In this document: positions 1 to 6,824 of the stretch, piece by piece | How positions within the stretch are numbered: the stretch's first letter is position 1 | How the letters are laid out: each line of letters starts with the position of its first letter | Source of the DNA: FEN-1088 sp031407985 | Lineage (GTDB): Bacteria > Myxococcota_A > Polyangia > Fen-1088 | Length of the DNA stretch: 9,185 nt | Reading direction: 5' to 3' | NCBI GenBank assembly: GCA_031407985.1 | Contig: JANOJB010000058.1 | Location: 1-9,185, forward strand | Program-made: the position numbers and the translations under genes | Notes under the pieces: model-generated | Told to the model about the DNA's origin: nothing | The model's input: the letters and a program-made list of their open reading frames with translations, nothing else | Databases searched by the model: none

Positions 1-414
1 TCGTCGGCGGAGTCATTCGCCATGATTCGCGGAGGCCACATCGACTGCGCCATCCTGGGCGCGATGCAGGTCGCGGAAAACGGCGATCTGGCCAACTGGA
101 TGATCCCCGGCAAAATGGTCAAGGGGATGGGCGGAGCCATGGATCTGGTCGCGGCGGCCAAGCGGGTCGTTGTCATGATGGAACACGTCGCCAAGGGCGA
201 CGAGAAGAAGATTTTGAAGCGCTGCTCGCTGCCGTTGACGGCGGTTCGGGCCGTCCACCGCATCATCACGGATCTGGCGGTTCTGGACATTGGCCCCGGC
301 GGACTCGTCTTGCTTGAACGGGCGCCCGGAATCTCGATCGACGAGATTCAGGCAAAGACCGGGGCCATGCTGACAATCGGAGCGGACGTGCCCGAGATCC
401 CCATCGGATCCTGA
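1..414 (+). CDS. scoB: 3-oxoacid CoA-transferase subunit B, C-terminal part (5' end outside window)
   Basis: This is the last 137 residues of a CoA-transferase family I beta subunit. Such enzymes move CoA between succinyl-CoA (or an acyl-CoA) and a 3-oxoacid such as acetoacetate, in the cytosol, as an alpha/beta pair. The open frame enters from base 1 and ends at TGA 412-414. Visible hallmarks are GDLANWMIPGKMVKGMGGAMDLV, spanning about residues 28-50 of the visible part, then an AKRVVVMMEH block, a KRCSLPLT block and an IITDLAVL block, in the order usual for ScoB/AtoA. A full subunit has about 210-220 residues, so roughly 80 are missing, including the region with the catalytic Glu. The stop lies 2 bp before the mutase start, so the two are probably co-transcribed and coupled. 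The subunit A gene should lie just upstream. ScoB and AtoA-type acetate CoA-transferase subunits are hard to separate from this fragment. Confidence 0.93.
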   Translation, partial: SSAESFAMIRGGHIDCAILGAMQVAENGDLANWMIPGKMVKGMGGAMDLVAAAKRVVVMMEHVAKGDEKKILKRCSLPLTAVRAVHRIITDLAVLDIGPGGLVLLERAPGISIDEIQAKTGAMLTIGADVPEIPIGS

Positions 415-416
415 CC

Positions 417-2057
417 ATGGTGGACGGGCCACCGGATCGCAGGGCGCCAGGGCAGCCGCCGCCTTTTCAGACCACGTCCGAGATCCCGCTTGCGGATGCC
501 TACGACGCTGACGATCTCGCGGGCCTTGATCCCCCTTTTGATCCGGCGCGCGATCTGGGCGCCCCAGGGACGTTTCCCTTCACACGCGGCATCTACCCGA
601 CCATGTACCGCGGCCGCCCGTGGACCATGCGGCAATACGCCGGCTTCGGCTCGGCCGAGGAATCCAACCGCCGGTACAAATTCCTCCTCGAATCGGGTCA
701 AACGGGACTGTCCGTCGCCTTTGATCTGCCCACGCAGATGGGCCGCGATTCCGATCATCCGCTGGCCGCCGGGGAGGTCGGCCGCACGGGCGTCGCGATC
801 TGCAGCATCGACGATATGGAGATCCTGCTTGGCGGGCTGCCGCTGGGCCAGATATCGGTGTCGATGACCATCAACGCAACCGCGCCGATTCTGTTGGCAC
901 TGTACGTTGCCGTCGCCGACAGCCGGGGGGTTCCCCGTGCGGCGCTGACGGGAACCATTCAGAACGACATTCTGAAGGAGTACATCGCCCGAGGGACGTA
1001 TATCTATCCGCCGGCCGGGTCGATGCGTCTGGTCGTCGACGCGATCGCTTTTTGCCAGAAGGAATTGCCGCGCTGGAACAGCATCAGCATCAGCGGCTAC
1101 CACATCCGCGAGGCTGGCAGCGACGCCGTCCAGGAGATCGCGTTCACGCTTGCGGATGGCATCGCCTATGTCGAGGCCGCGCTTGCCGCTGGGCTGGCGG
1201 TCGATGACTTCGCGCCGCGGCTATCGTTCTTCTTTAATGCCCACGCGAATCTTCTGGAAGAAATCGCCAAGTTTCGCGCAGCCCGCCGGTTGTGGGCGCG
1301 CATCATGCGCGACCGCTTTGGTGCACGCGATCCACGCTCGTGGATGTTGCGCTTTCACGCGCAGACGGCGGGATCGACTCTGGCCGCGCGTCAGCCGCTA
1401 AACAACGTCGTCCGGACCACCATCGAGGCCCTGGCCGCCGTCCTGGGTGGCGCGCAATCGATCCACACCAACGGCTACGACGAGGCGCTGTCCCTACCAA
1501 CGGAGGAATCCGCGCGGCTGGCGTTGCGAACCCAGCAGATCCTGGCCCATGAATCCGGCGTCGGCGACATCGTCGATCCTCTGGGCGGCTCGTACGCCAT
1601 TGAGATGCTGACCACCGAAATCGAGACCCGTGCCCAGGCGCTTATCACCCGGATCGACCAGGCGGGTGGCATGATCGCGGCCATCGAGGCTGGCCTTCCG
1701 CAGGGTGAGATCGAGCGGAGGGCCTTCGAACACCAGCGAGCCTTGGAGCGCGGGGAACGCGTTGTCGTCGGACAAAACCGCTTCGAGGACCAGATCGCCA
1801 GCGAAGCAGGTGGCAACCAAATTTCTTTGCACCAGATGGATCCGACGATCGAGCTTCGCCAGCAGGAGCGTCTGGCGCGTCTGCGACGGAGCCGCGATGA
1901 CGCCAAGGTGGTTGCCGCCTTGGCCAATGTCGAATCCGTCGCGCGCGGCTCGGACAACCTGATTCCCGTTATCCTGGAGGCCGTCCTGGCGCGCGCCACC
2001 TTGGGCGAGGTTTCTGACGCACTCCGCGCTGTCTTCGGTGCGTACCGTCCCCGGTAA
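417..2057 (+). CDS. mcmA1: Methylmalonyl-CoA mutase, large (catalytic) subunit without B12 domain
   Basis: This 546-residue protein is the substrate-binding TIM-barrel half of an adenosylcobalamin-dependent acyl-CoA mutase. It interconverts (R)-methylmalonyl-CoA and succinyl-CoA in the cytosol. Family blocks include YPTMYRGRPWTMRQYAGFG (residues 60-78), GLSVAFDLPTQMG (97-109), TIQNDILKEY (180-189), NSISISGYH (221-229), the HTNGYDEALSLP block and DPLGGSY. Aligned with Propionibacterium mutase at a constant offset of 15, it keeps Tyr89 (here Tyr74), Arg207 (Arg192) and His244 (His229). Isobutyryl-CoA mutases have Phe and Gln at the first two, so methylmalonyl-CoA is the likely substrate. The protein stops after the barrel (VFGAYRPR), with no cobalamin domain. 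The partner must come from another gene, most likely the one at 6821-7249. The ATG at 417 lies 2 bp after the upstream stop and has only a weak GGA before it, so translational coupling is likely. Confidence 0.95.
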   Translation: MVDGPPDRRAPGQPPPFQTTSEIPLADAYDADDLAGLDPPFDPARDLGAPGTFPFTRGIYPTMYRGRPWTMRQYAGFGSAEESNRRYKFLLESGQTGLSVAFDLPTQMGRDSDHPLAAGEVGRTGVAICSIDDMEILLGGLPLGQISVSMTINATAPILLALYVAVADSRGVPRAALTGTIQNDILKEYIARGTYIYPPAGSMRLVVDAIAFCQKELPRWNSISISGYHIREAGSDAVQEIAFTLADGIAYVEAALAAGLAVDDFAPRLSFFFNAHANLLEEIAKFRAARRLWARIMRDRFGARDPRSWMLRFHAQTAGSTLAARQPLNNVVRTTIEALAAVLGGAQSIHTNGYDEALSLPTEESARLALRTQQILAHESGVGDIVDPLGGSYAIEMLTTEIETRAQALITRIDQAGGMIAAIEAGLPQGEIERRAFEHQRALERGERVVVGQNRFEDQIASEAGGNQISLHQMDPTIELRQQERLARLRRSRDDAKVVAALANVESVARGSDNLIPVILEAVLARATLGEVSDALRAVFGAYRPR

Positions 2058-2158
2058 CGGTTTGTCGCGGCTGTCAAGTGCCAAGCCTTCCCCTGCACGT
2101 TGCGGGAAGTGCACGGTTGCGCGAACCGACAACCGGGGGTTAGGTTCCTGTCGCCAGC

Positions 2159-2163
2159 GAGGA
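2159..2163 (+). promoter_or_regulatory. Shine-Dalgarno for the HU/IHF-like gene
   Basis: GAGGA sits 7 nt before the ATG at 2171 and supports that start. The 113 bp between the mutase stop and this ATG may hold a separate promoter, but I see no convincing -35/-10 pair. Confidence 0.7.
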
Positions 2164-2170
2164 CGAAAAT

Positions 2171-2572
2171 ATGACGAAGTCGATTTTGATTGATCGCTTG
2201 TGTGAACGGTGCCACGTCCCGATCGGGCGAGCCGAGGAAATCCTGAACGCGGTCTTCGATTCAGTGGAGCAGGCGCTGAATCGAGGCGAGCGGATCGAGA
2301 TCCGCGGTTTTGGCAGCTTCGAGATGCGCGAGTACAAGGGCTACGTGGGACGCAATCCCCGCACCGGATCCAGCGTTGACGTAAAACCAAAACGCCTTCC
2401 CTTCTTCAAGGCCGGCAAAGAGCTGAAGGACCGCGTCGAGCAAACCGCGCGTCGCGAGCGCGTCGCGCCGGTGGCACATGCCACCACCGAGCGCGATACG
2501 CAATCTCGCCAACCCCCGCCCGTTCAGGATCAGGTGGCCGCCGGCGCCGGCGCCCCGCTGGCCAGCCCTTAG
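2171..2572 (+). CDS. HU/IHF-family nucleoid DNA-binding protein with C-terminal tail
   Basis: This is a 133-residue protein of the HU/IHF family of DNA-bending dimers. Residues 1-91 form the complete fold: an N-terminal helical dimerisation part (MTKSILIDRL...), the RIEIRGFGSFEMRE strand block (41-53), the DNA-intercalating arm signature GRNPRTG (60-66, tip proline Pro63), and the closing block VKPKRLPFFKAGKELKDRV (71-89). The GERIEIRGFGSF wording is closer to IHF-beta than to classical HU. Two features are unusual. Residues 92-133 form a tail rich in Arg at first, then in Gln, Pro and Ala, absent from standard 90-100-residue members. Also, Cys11 and Cys14 form a CxxC in the first helix region. 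The ATG has a good Shine-Dalgarno. The gene is separate from the upstream mutase by 113 bp and converges on the minus-strand operon. Its exact role (global nucleoid protein or local regulator) cannot be told from sequence. Confidence 0.93.
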   Translation: MTKSILIDRLCERCHVPIGRAEEILNAVFDSVEQALNRGERIEIRGFGSFEMREYKGYVGRNPRTGSSVDVKPKRLPFFKAGKELKDRVEQTARRERVAPVAHATTERDTQSRQPPPVQDQVAAGAGAPLASP

Positions 2573-2591
2573 GTCCGGGCGCCGAAGACGA

Positions 2592-2623
2592 CCCGGTCCG
2601 GCCCGTGCGGGCTACAGACCGGG
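2592..2623. terminator. Two-tier hairpin at the convergent junction, possible bidirectional terminator
   Basis: An outer perfect 7-bp stem, CCCGGTC (2592-2598) with GACCGGG (2617-2623), encloses an inner hairpin, GCCC-GTGC-GGGC (2601-2612). It lies between two convergent genes, 19 bp after the HU-like stop and overlapping the lipoprotein stop codon. The symmetry would let it form in both transcripts. There is no T-tract on either side, so intrinsic termination is not assured. Confidence 0.45.
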
Positions 2624-3340
2624 CTTGGCGCTCATCTGACCCTTGATCGTGATGTCGACCGCGCCCATCGGCAAGGGCGTCCCACCGGGGATGACTACGG
2701 TGGTCCGGCTGAGGAACACGAACGGCGTGCCGAAATTGTGCGCGAGGTCGACAAAGGCCTGCTGACCCCCCGGATCCAGCGCGACGGCTCCCCCGGTGAC
2801 GGTCATGCCCGCCGGCGTAACCGGAACGGTGCCGAACTTCTGCGCCTGGGCCGACGACGTTACCCCGTCACCGCCCACGAACAGCTCGACCACGGGAAGG
2901 TCGACGTTCATCGAGTTCCGGGTAACGTCGTACTTGATCTGGCTGATGGTCACGTCGATCACCGACTGTTTGCTGAAGCTGGACAACGCGGGCACTTCCA
3001 TCTTGAGATCTATCGCCTGCGGAGGATTCTCGACGGTCACAGTCAGCGCGCAGGTGCCGCTTGTCGCATCACAGATCACCGTCGAGCAGTCGATGCTGGC
3101 CAGCGTCGCCGCCGCGCAACACACGGTTGCATCGGTGCACGGAACCACGGGTAACGTCGCCGGAGGCAGGTTCCAGCCCGCACTGGCTGTGTCAAAGGTG
3201 TAGGTCCGCTCGGGCATTGCGAACCTGACCGTCGCGATGTCTGAACTGATCAGACCGCACCCCGTTGCCGACCCCGTTACCGACACCGTCGCCACCGCCA
3301 GCAGGCCGTGGATCGCATGGGGAAATCTGGTCATCATCAT
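2612..3340 (-). CDS. Putative lipoprotein with a six-cysteine cluster, unknown function
   Basis: I do not recognise a family for this 242-residue protein. The N-terminus has a basic residue (Arg5), a hydrophobic stretch (about 12-22) and a plausible lipobox ending in Cys28 (ATGC), so it is probably a lipid-anchored envelope protein. Six further cysteines lie within 30 residues (68, 74, 75, 85, 90, 97) and none follow, which suggests a compact disulfide-bonded module. The remainder (about 98-242) is rich in Val, Thr, Gly and Pro with alternating hydrophobic residues, as in beta-sandwich domains. The start is MMMTRF at 3340, only 5 bp after the meaB stop. No clear Shine-Dalgarno is seen, so translation may depend on meaB coupling; any of the three tandem ATGs could be used. 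Its position at the end of an acyl-CoA operon does not explain its role. Confidence 0.82.
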   Translation of the reverse strand: MMMTRFPHAIHGLLAVATVSVTGSATGCGLISSDIATVRFAMPERTYTFDTASAGWNLPPATLPVVPCTDATVCCAAATLASIDCSTVICDATSGTCALTVTVENPPQAIDLKMEVPALSSFSKQSVIDVTISQIKYDVTRNSMNVDLPVVELFVGGDGVTSSAQAQKFGTVPVTPAGMTVTGGAVALDPGGQQAFVDLAHNFGTPFVFLSRTTVVIPGGTPLPMGAVDITIKGQMSAKPGL

Positions 3341-3345
3341 GACAG

Positions 3346-4326
3346 TTAGTATCGCTCACGAAGACGCGCCATCAAAGCGTCCGCGGCAGCGTCCGGGTCC
3401 AGCCGCCGCGCCGCGACTTCGTCGGCCAACGCTGACGCCTCACCATGCGGCCGCAGGGCCTCTCGAGCGGCAGCCTCGGTGCGCGCCATCACAATCCCGC
3501 GGATGCGGGCCTCGGCTTTTCGCCGGCGACCCGGCGCGTCCGCGGCACCCGTGACCGCCGCCAGGTTCGTCCGCGCCTGATCGATTGCCGCCACCAGCGC
3601 CGCCACCCCGTCACCCGTCGTCGCCACGGTCTGAAGGATCGGAACATCCGCCGGCGCCGCGGATGACGGCTGGCCCGGCGCGCTGGCGTGCCTGAGATCG
3701 AGCATGGACTCCAGATCCCTTACCGTCCGCGCGGCCTCTGGACTGTCCGCCTTGTTCACCACCAGAATATCGGCGATTTCCAGGATTCCGGACTTCATGG
3801 TCTGCACGGGATCCCCCAGACCCGGAACGGTCACGACCAGCGTCACGTCGGCAAGCGCGGCGATCTCCACATCGGCCTGTCCGACACCCAGCGTCTCAAG
3901 CACGACCAATGGAAATCCTCCCGCCCACAACACCGTCGCGGTGTCCATCGCGGATCGGGACACCCCGCCCGCGGCGCCACGCGACGCCAACGAACGAATG
4001 AATACGCCGGGATCGGTTGCGTGGCGCTGCATGCGAACGCGATCGCCCAGGATCGCCCCTCCATGAAGGGGGCTGGTCGGATCGACCGCCACGACGCCCA
4101 CACGATCGCCGCGTGCCCGCCACGTCGCTATCAATGCGTCCACCAAGGTGGACTTCCCCGCACCCGGGGCGCCCGTGACACCGACGACAAACCCTGAGAC
4201 GCCGGACGCAAGGGCACGCACCTCGTCGCGGGCGGCCAAGCGATCGTCGTCGAGATCGCGCATCAAGGCCGCCATCGCGCGGCGATCGCCGGCCCGCACC
4301 AATGTCACTCGATCGGGCGCGGTCAT
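3346..4326 (-). CDS. meaB: MeaB/ArgK-type GTPase, methylmalonyl-CoA mutase chaperone
   Basis: This 326-residue G3E-family GTPase matches MeaB (human MMAA). MeaB proteins bind acyl-CoA mutases, gate loading of intact adenosylcobalamin and help remove damaged cofactor. Visible motifs in order are Walker A GAPGAGKST (52-60), VDPTSPLHGGAILGDRVRM (81-99), FIRSLASRG (109-117), the switch region ETLGVGQAD (144-152), PGLGDPVQTMKSGILEIAD (168-186) and the guanine-specificity motif NKAD (191-194). Small departures from the usual wording (ETLGVGQ rather than ETVGVGQ; AAGGVS rather than a Leu-Gly-Gly run) leave the nucleotide-binding residues intact. The length is normal for the family. It starts 22 bp after the acyl-CoA dehydrogenase stop, in the same transcription unit as the B12 subunit. 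The catalytic subunit it would also serve is on the opposite strand at 417-2057. Confidence 0.96.
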   Translation of the reverse strand: MTAPDRVTLVRAGDRRAMAALMRDLDDDRLAARDEVRALASGVSGFVVGVTGAPGAGKSTLVDALIATWRARGDRVGVVAVDPTSPLHGGAILGDRVRMQRHATDPGVFIRSLASRGAAGGVSRSAMDTATVLWAGGFPLVVLETLGVGQADVEIAALADVTLVVTVPGLGDPVQTMKSGILEIADILVVNKADSPEAARTVRDLESMLDLRHASAPGQPSSAAPADVPILQTVATTGDGVAALVAAIDQARTNLAAVTGAADAPGRRRKAEARIRGIVMARTEAAAREALRPHGEASALADEVAARRLDPDAAADALMARLRERY

Positions 4327-4348
4327 GTCTCTGGTGGCTTTCTCTGAG

Positions 4349-5518
4349 TTATCCGACGGCGCCCGGCCTCTCGGACCAGTCTTTCAGCCACTCGCGCGCG
4401 ATCACCATCTTCTGCACCTCGTTGGTACCCTCGCCGATCTCGCCCAGTTTCGCGTCGCGCAGGTATCGTTCCACGTCGAATTCGCGTGTATAGCCGTAGC
4501 CTCCGTGAATCTGTAGCGCGTTGTTGCAGGCGCGCATCGTGGCGCGCGCGGCGTAGTATTTCGCGATCGACGACTCGCGGGTCGTTCGTTCCTTGCGGTC
4601 CTGCATCCAGGCGCCGCGCCAGATCAACAGGCGCGCGGCATCCAGCTCGGTCGCCATGTCGGCCAGCATGTGCTGGATGGCTTGAAACTCGGCCAGCGCT
4701 TTGCCGAACTGAACGCGCTCCTTGGCGTACCGGCACGCGGCCTGGAAAGCGGCGCGGCCAACACCCAGCGCCCAGGCGGCGATGCCGATTCGCCCTTTGT
4801 CCAAGATCTTCAGTGTGTCGAAGAAGCCGTTGTTCACACCGCCCAGACGCTGCTCGTCAGGCAGACGGACCTCTTCCAGGATCAGCTCGGTCGTGTCCGA
4901 CGCATGCAGGCCCATCTTCTCTATTTTGCGCCCGGTCCGAAATCCGGGCGTGCCGCGCTCGACGATGAACGCGGTCAGGCCTTTTTGTTTCAGCTCGGGC
5001 GCGGTCGACGCCAGTACGACATAGATTTCACCCACCGATCCCTGCGTAATGAACGTCTTGGTCCCCGACAACACCCAGGTGTCGCCCTGCTTCACCGCGC
5101 GCGCCCGTGCCGCACCCGCGTCCGATCCCGACCCGGGCTCGGTCAACCCCCACCCACCCAAGACCTCGCCCCGGGCCAGTCGCGACACGTACTTGTGCCG
5201 TTGCGCTTCATTGCCCGCCAGGAAGATGTGTCCGGTACAAAGGGAGTTGTGGGACGCCACGGTCAAACCCACGGACGCATCCGCGCAGGCGATCTCCTCC
5301 ATGGCGACGACGTAGTCCATGAACGTCATCCCGGCGCCGCCGTACTCCTCGGGGATTTGCATCCCCAGCAGGCCCATCGCCCCCATCGCGGGAATGATCT
5401 CGTGCGGGAACCGTTCCTCTCGATCCCAGCGTGCGGCGTTCGGAATGATCTCGCGCGCGCAGAACTCGCGCACGGAACCCTGTAGGACCAATTGTTCCTC
5501 CGACAGATCGAAGTTCAT
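4349..5518 (-). CDS. Acyl-CoA dehydrogenase, short-chain/butyryl type
   Basis: This is a complete 389-residue FAD flavoenzyme that forms the 2,3-double bond in acyl-CoA and passes electrons to electron-transfer flavoprotein. It starts with the typical MNFDLSEEQ and carries the FAD/substrate block GLTEPGSGSD (124-133), SGTKTFIT (151-158), KMGLHASDTTEL (201-212), the ERVQFGKALAEFQAIQ block (267-282), QIHGGYGY (336-343) and a C-terminal catalytic base in IGEGTNEVQ, Glu363. The base sits at the short/medium-chain position; the helix-G position where isovaleryl-CoA dehydrogenase carries its Glu reads KGRIG. This argues for a butyryl, isobutyryl or 2-methylbutyryl-like substrate rather than isovaleryl-CoA. 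Start choice: ATG 5518 gives the canonical N-terminus. It lacks a clear Shine-Dalgarno but overlaps the stop of a 13-codon ORF (ATGA). The open frame runs further upstream only as a shadow of the cupin gene. Exact substrate is not decided. Confidence 0.96.
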   Translation of the reverse strand: MNFDLSEEQLVLQGSVREFCAREIIPNAARWDREERFPHEIIPAMGAMGLLGMQIPEEYGGAGMTFMDYVVAMEEIACADASVGLTVASHNSLCTGHIFLAGNEAQRHKYVSRLARGEVLGGWGLTEPGSGSDAGAARARAVKQGDTWVLSGTKTFITQGSVGEIYVVLASTAPELKQKGLTAFIVERGTPGFRTGRKIEKMGLHASDTTELILEEVRLPDEQRLGGVNNGFFDTLKILDKGRIGIAAWALGVGRAAFQAACRYAKERVQFGKALAEFQAIQHMLADMATELDAARLLIWRGAWMQDRKERTTRESSIAKYYAARATMRACNNALQIHGGYGYTREFDVERYLRDAKLGEIGEGTNEVQKMVIAREWLKDWSERPGAVG

Positions 5519-5556
5519 TCTTTGACGTTGTCCACGAACGGGTTGTCGGTGTTCAT
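5515..5556 (-). CDS. 13-codon micro-ORF linking the cupin and acyl-CoA dehydrogenase genes
   Basis: The gap between the cupin stop and the dehydrogenase start contains an exact micro-ORF, MNTDNPFVDNVKE. Its ATG (5556-5554) overlaps the cupin TGA (5555-5553) as ATGA, and its own TGA (5517-5515) overlaps the dehydrogenase ATG (5518-5516) as ATGA. It could relay terminating ribosomes from one gene to the next, which would fit the poor Shine-Dalgarno of the dehydrogenase. No peptide homology is recognised. The arrangement could also be chance in a 34-nt gap. Confidence 0.4.
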   Translation of the reverse strand: MNTDNPFVDNVKE

Positions 5557-6824
5557 TGTTTCTTTTTGGGCGCCGCGGCGGGTGGCGAAGGCGCGCCCTT
5601 GTATCTTTGCTCGGGACCGGCGGGCGCGTAGATCTGAAGCGCGACGGTCTTGTCAGGGCCCTTGAACTTGGCCGCGTGAGGCTGCCCCTCGGGCAAATGA
5701 ATCGCCTGATCGGGTCCGAAGACCAGCTTTTCGCTGCCGATCTGAAGCTCCCCGGCCCCCGACAGGATGTACAGGATCTCGGCCGACCCACCGTGGTCGT
5801 GACGGGGAACCTCGGCTCCGGGCGAAAATTCCACGACTGAAAGCGCAACGACGTTGCTGTCCGTGCTCGACGGATCGAACAACGCGTGGACCTTGATCTT
5901 GCCGCCCGGTTGCGGATAGGCGGTTGCCTTGTCCAGGGACTCAACCGCCAGGCGCGCGCCCTCGGGAACGACGGCCTTGGACGGATCGCGGATGACGTCG
6001 AAGGCGGCGCGGCCCTTGACGTCTGTGGGATCGCGGTAGACACGCTCCGGTCCCATCGGCGCGAACACCTGCAGAATCTCGACCGGCGCGGTTCGAACCA
6101 TGTTCTCGATCACGTGAGGCATGCCAGCGGGAATGAATATCGCCGTCCCTTCGGGCAGGACCTCGGGATTCACACCGGTGGGGCCGAGGACCCGCGCGCG
6201 GCCCTTCTTGACGTACAGCACCTCGGCGCCCGGGTGTTTGTGCATGGCGATGCGATTGGCCGGCGCGATCGTCAGCAGCGACAGCGAAGCCTGCCGCGCG
6301 CGCATGGTGGCCTCGTCGACCAGCACCTTGACCGAAAATGTGGCGGCGCCTTTGGGGGCTTTCCCTTTGGCCTTCGATACTCCCGGTCCACGTTCGGGCG
6401 CATCCGCGGTCTTGATGGAAAACTGCGCCATCTGTCCCTCGAAATTCAGGGGCAAGATGACGGTCGTCCCGGCCGCAACGCCGGGAATCGTCCACGAGGT
6501 GGCGCTTTCGGACAGACAGGCCAGCAGCACCGGCGATTGCGCGGAATGTTCCCCCGGAATCGCCCGCGTCACCTTGCCTTCGTCCCCGACATCGACTTCC
6601 AACTCCACCTTGCCCGCGACGTCCAGAGTATCGGCCAGGGCCTTTTCGAAACAGCGGTTCACGTCGCCGCCGTGTTTCTCCAGCGCGCTTTGCAACGCGC
6701 GCGATACACGCTGTTCCTCGGTTTCCGTGGTCGCCAGCGCCATCGTCGACGCAGGCAACGACAGAAACGCCAACCCGGCGGCCAGCAATCCAACCAGCAA
6801 TCCAACAGCGGTGGTTCGGTTCAC
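5553..6824 (-). CDS. Exported AgmX/PglI-C-terminus-like domain fused to two cupin domains
   Basis: With the GTG start at 6824 this is a 423-residue protein. Residues 1-31 form a signal peptide: Arg3, a long hydrophobic core, and an AxA-like end in STMALA. Residues about 35-130 resemble the C-terminal domain of myxobacterial AgmX/PglI proteins, with CFEKAL (Cys58), a GKVELEVDVGDEGKV strand pair, LLACL (Cys103), WTIP and a final ILPLNFEG. A Lys/Gly/Pro linker follows (about 142-160). Cupin 1 (about 162-265) has metal ligands His195, His197, Glu201 and His237. Cupin 2 (about 325-405) has His342, His344, Glu349 and His383. Both end in a similar APxGPExxY segment, so the cupins are an internal duplication. 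Both ligand sets are complete, so metal binding is likely, but the substrate is unknown. The tail is Pro/Ala/Lys rich. The gene overlaps the upstream B12-subunit stop by 4 nt (GTGA). An alternative upstream ATG (6869) would add 15 residues and spoil the signal peptide. Confidence 0.88.
   Translation of the reverse strand: MNRTTAVGLLVGLLAAGLAFLSLPASTMALATTETEEQRVSRALQSALEKHGGDVNRCFEKALADTLDVAGKVELEVDVGDEGKVTRAIPGEHSAQSPVLLACLSESATSWTIPGVAAGTTVILPLNFEGQMAQFSIKTADAPERGPGVSKAKGKAPKGAATFSVKVLVDEATMRARQASLSLLTIAPANRIAMHKHPGAEVLYVKKGRARVLGPTGVNPEVLPEGTAIFIPAGMPHVIENMVRTAPVEILQVFAPMGPERVYRDPTDVKGRAAFDVIRDPSKAVVPEGARLAVESLDKATAYPQPGGKIKVHALFDPSSTDSNVVALSVVEFSPGAEVPRHDHGGSAEILYILSGAGELQIGSEKLVFGPDQAIHLPEGQPHAAKFKGPDKTVALQIYAPAGPEQRYKGAPSPPAAAPKKKQ

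Noticed and set aside
2117..2145. TTGCGC-N17-TTAGGT as a sigma-70 promoter for the HU-like gene
   Set aside because: The spacing is right but the -10 hexamer matches the consensus poorly, and such weak pairs are expected by chance.
2201..2215. CERCH in the HU-like protein as a c-type haem attachment motif (CxxCH)
   Set aside because: The protein is a cytosolic DNA-binding fold without a signal peptide, so it would not meet the haem c attachment machinery. The match is most likely coincidental.
1475..2390. Two minus-strand frames of 246 and 298 codons opposite the mutase and HU-like genes
   Set aside because: They overlap strongly supported plus-strand genes and show no recognisable motif or plausible ribosome binding site.
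4349..6043. A 564-codon minus-strand frame that would extend the acyl-CoA dehydrogenase by 175 residues
   Set aside because: The extension is an out-of-frame reading of the cupin gene, rich in Arg, Pro and Ser. The dehydrogenase has its canonical N-terminus at 5518.
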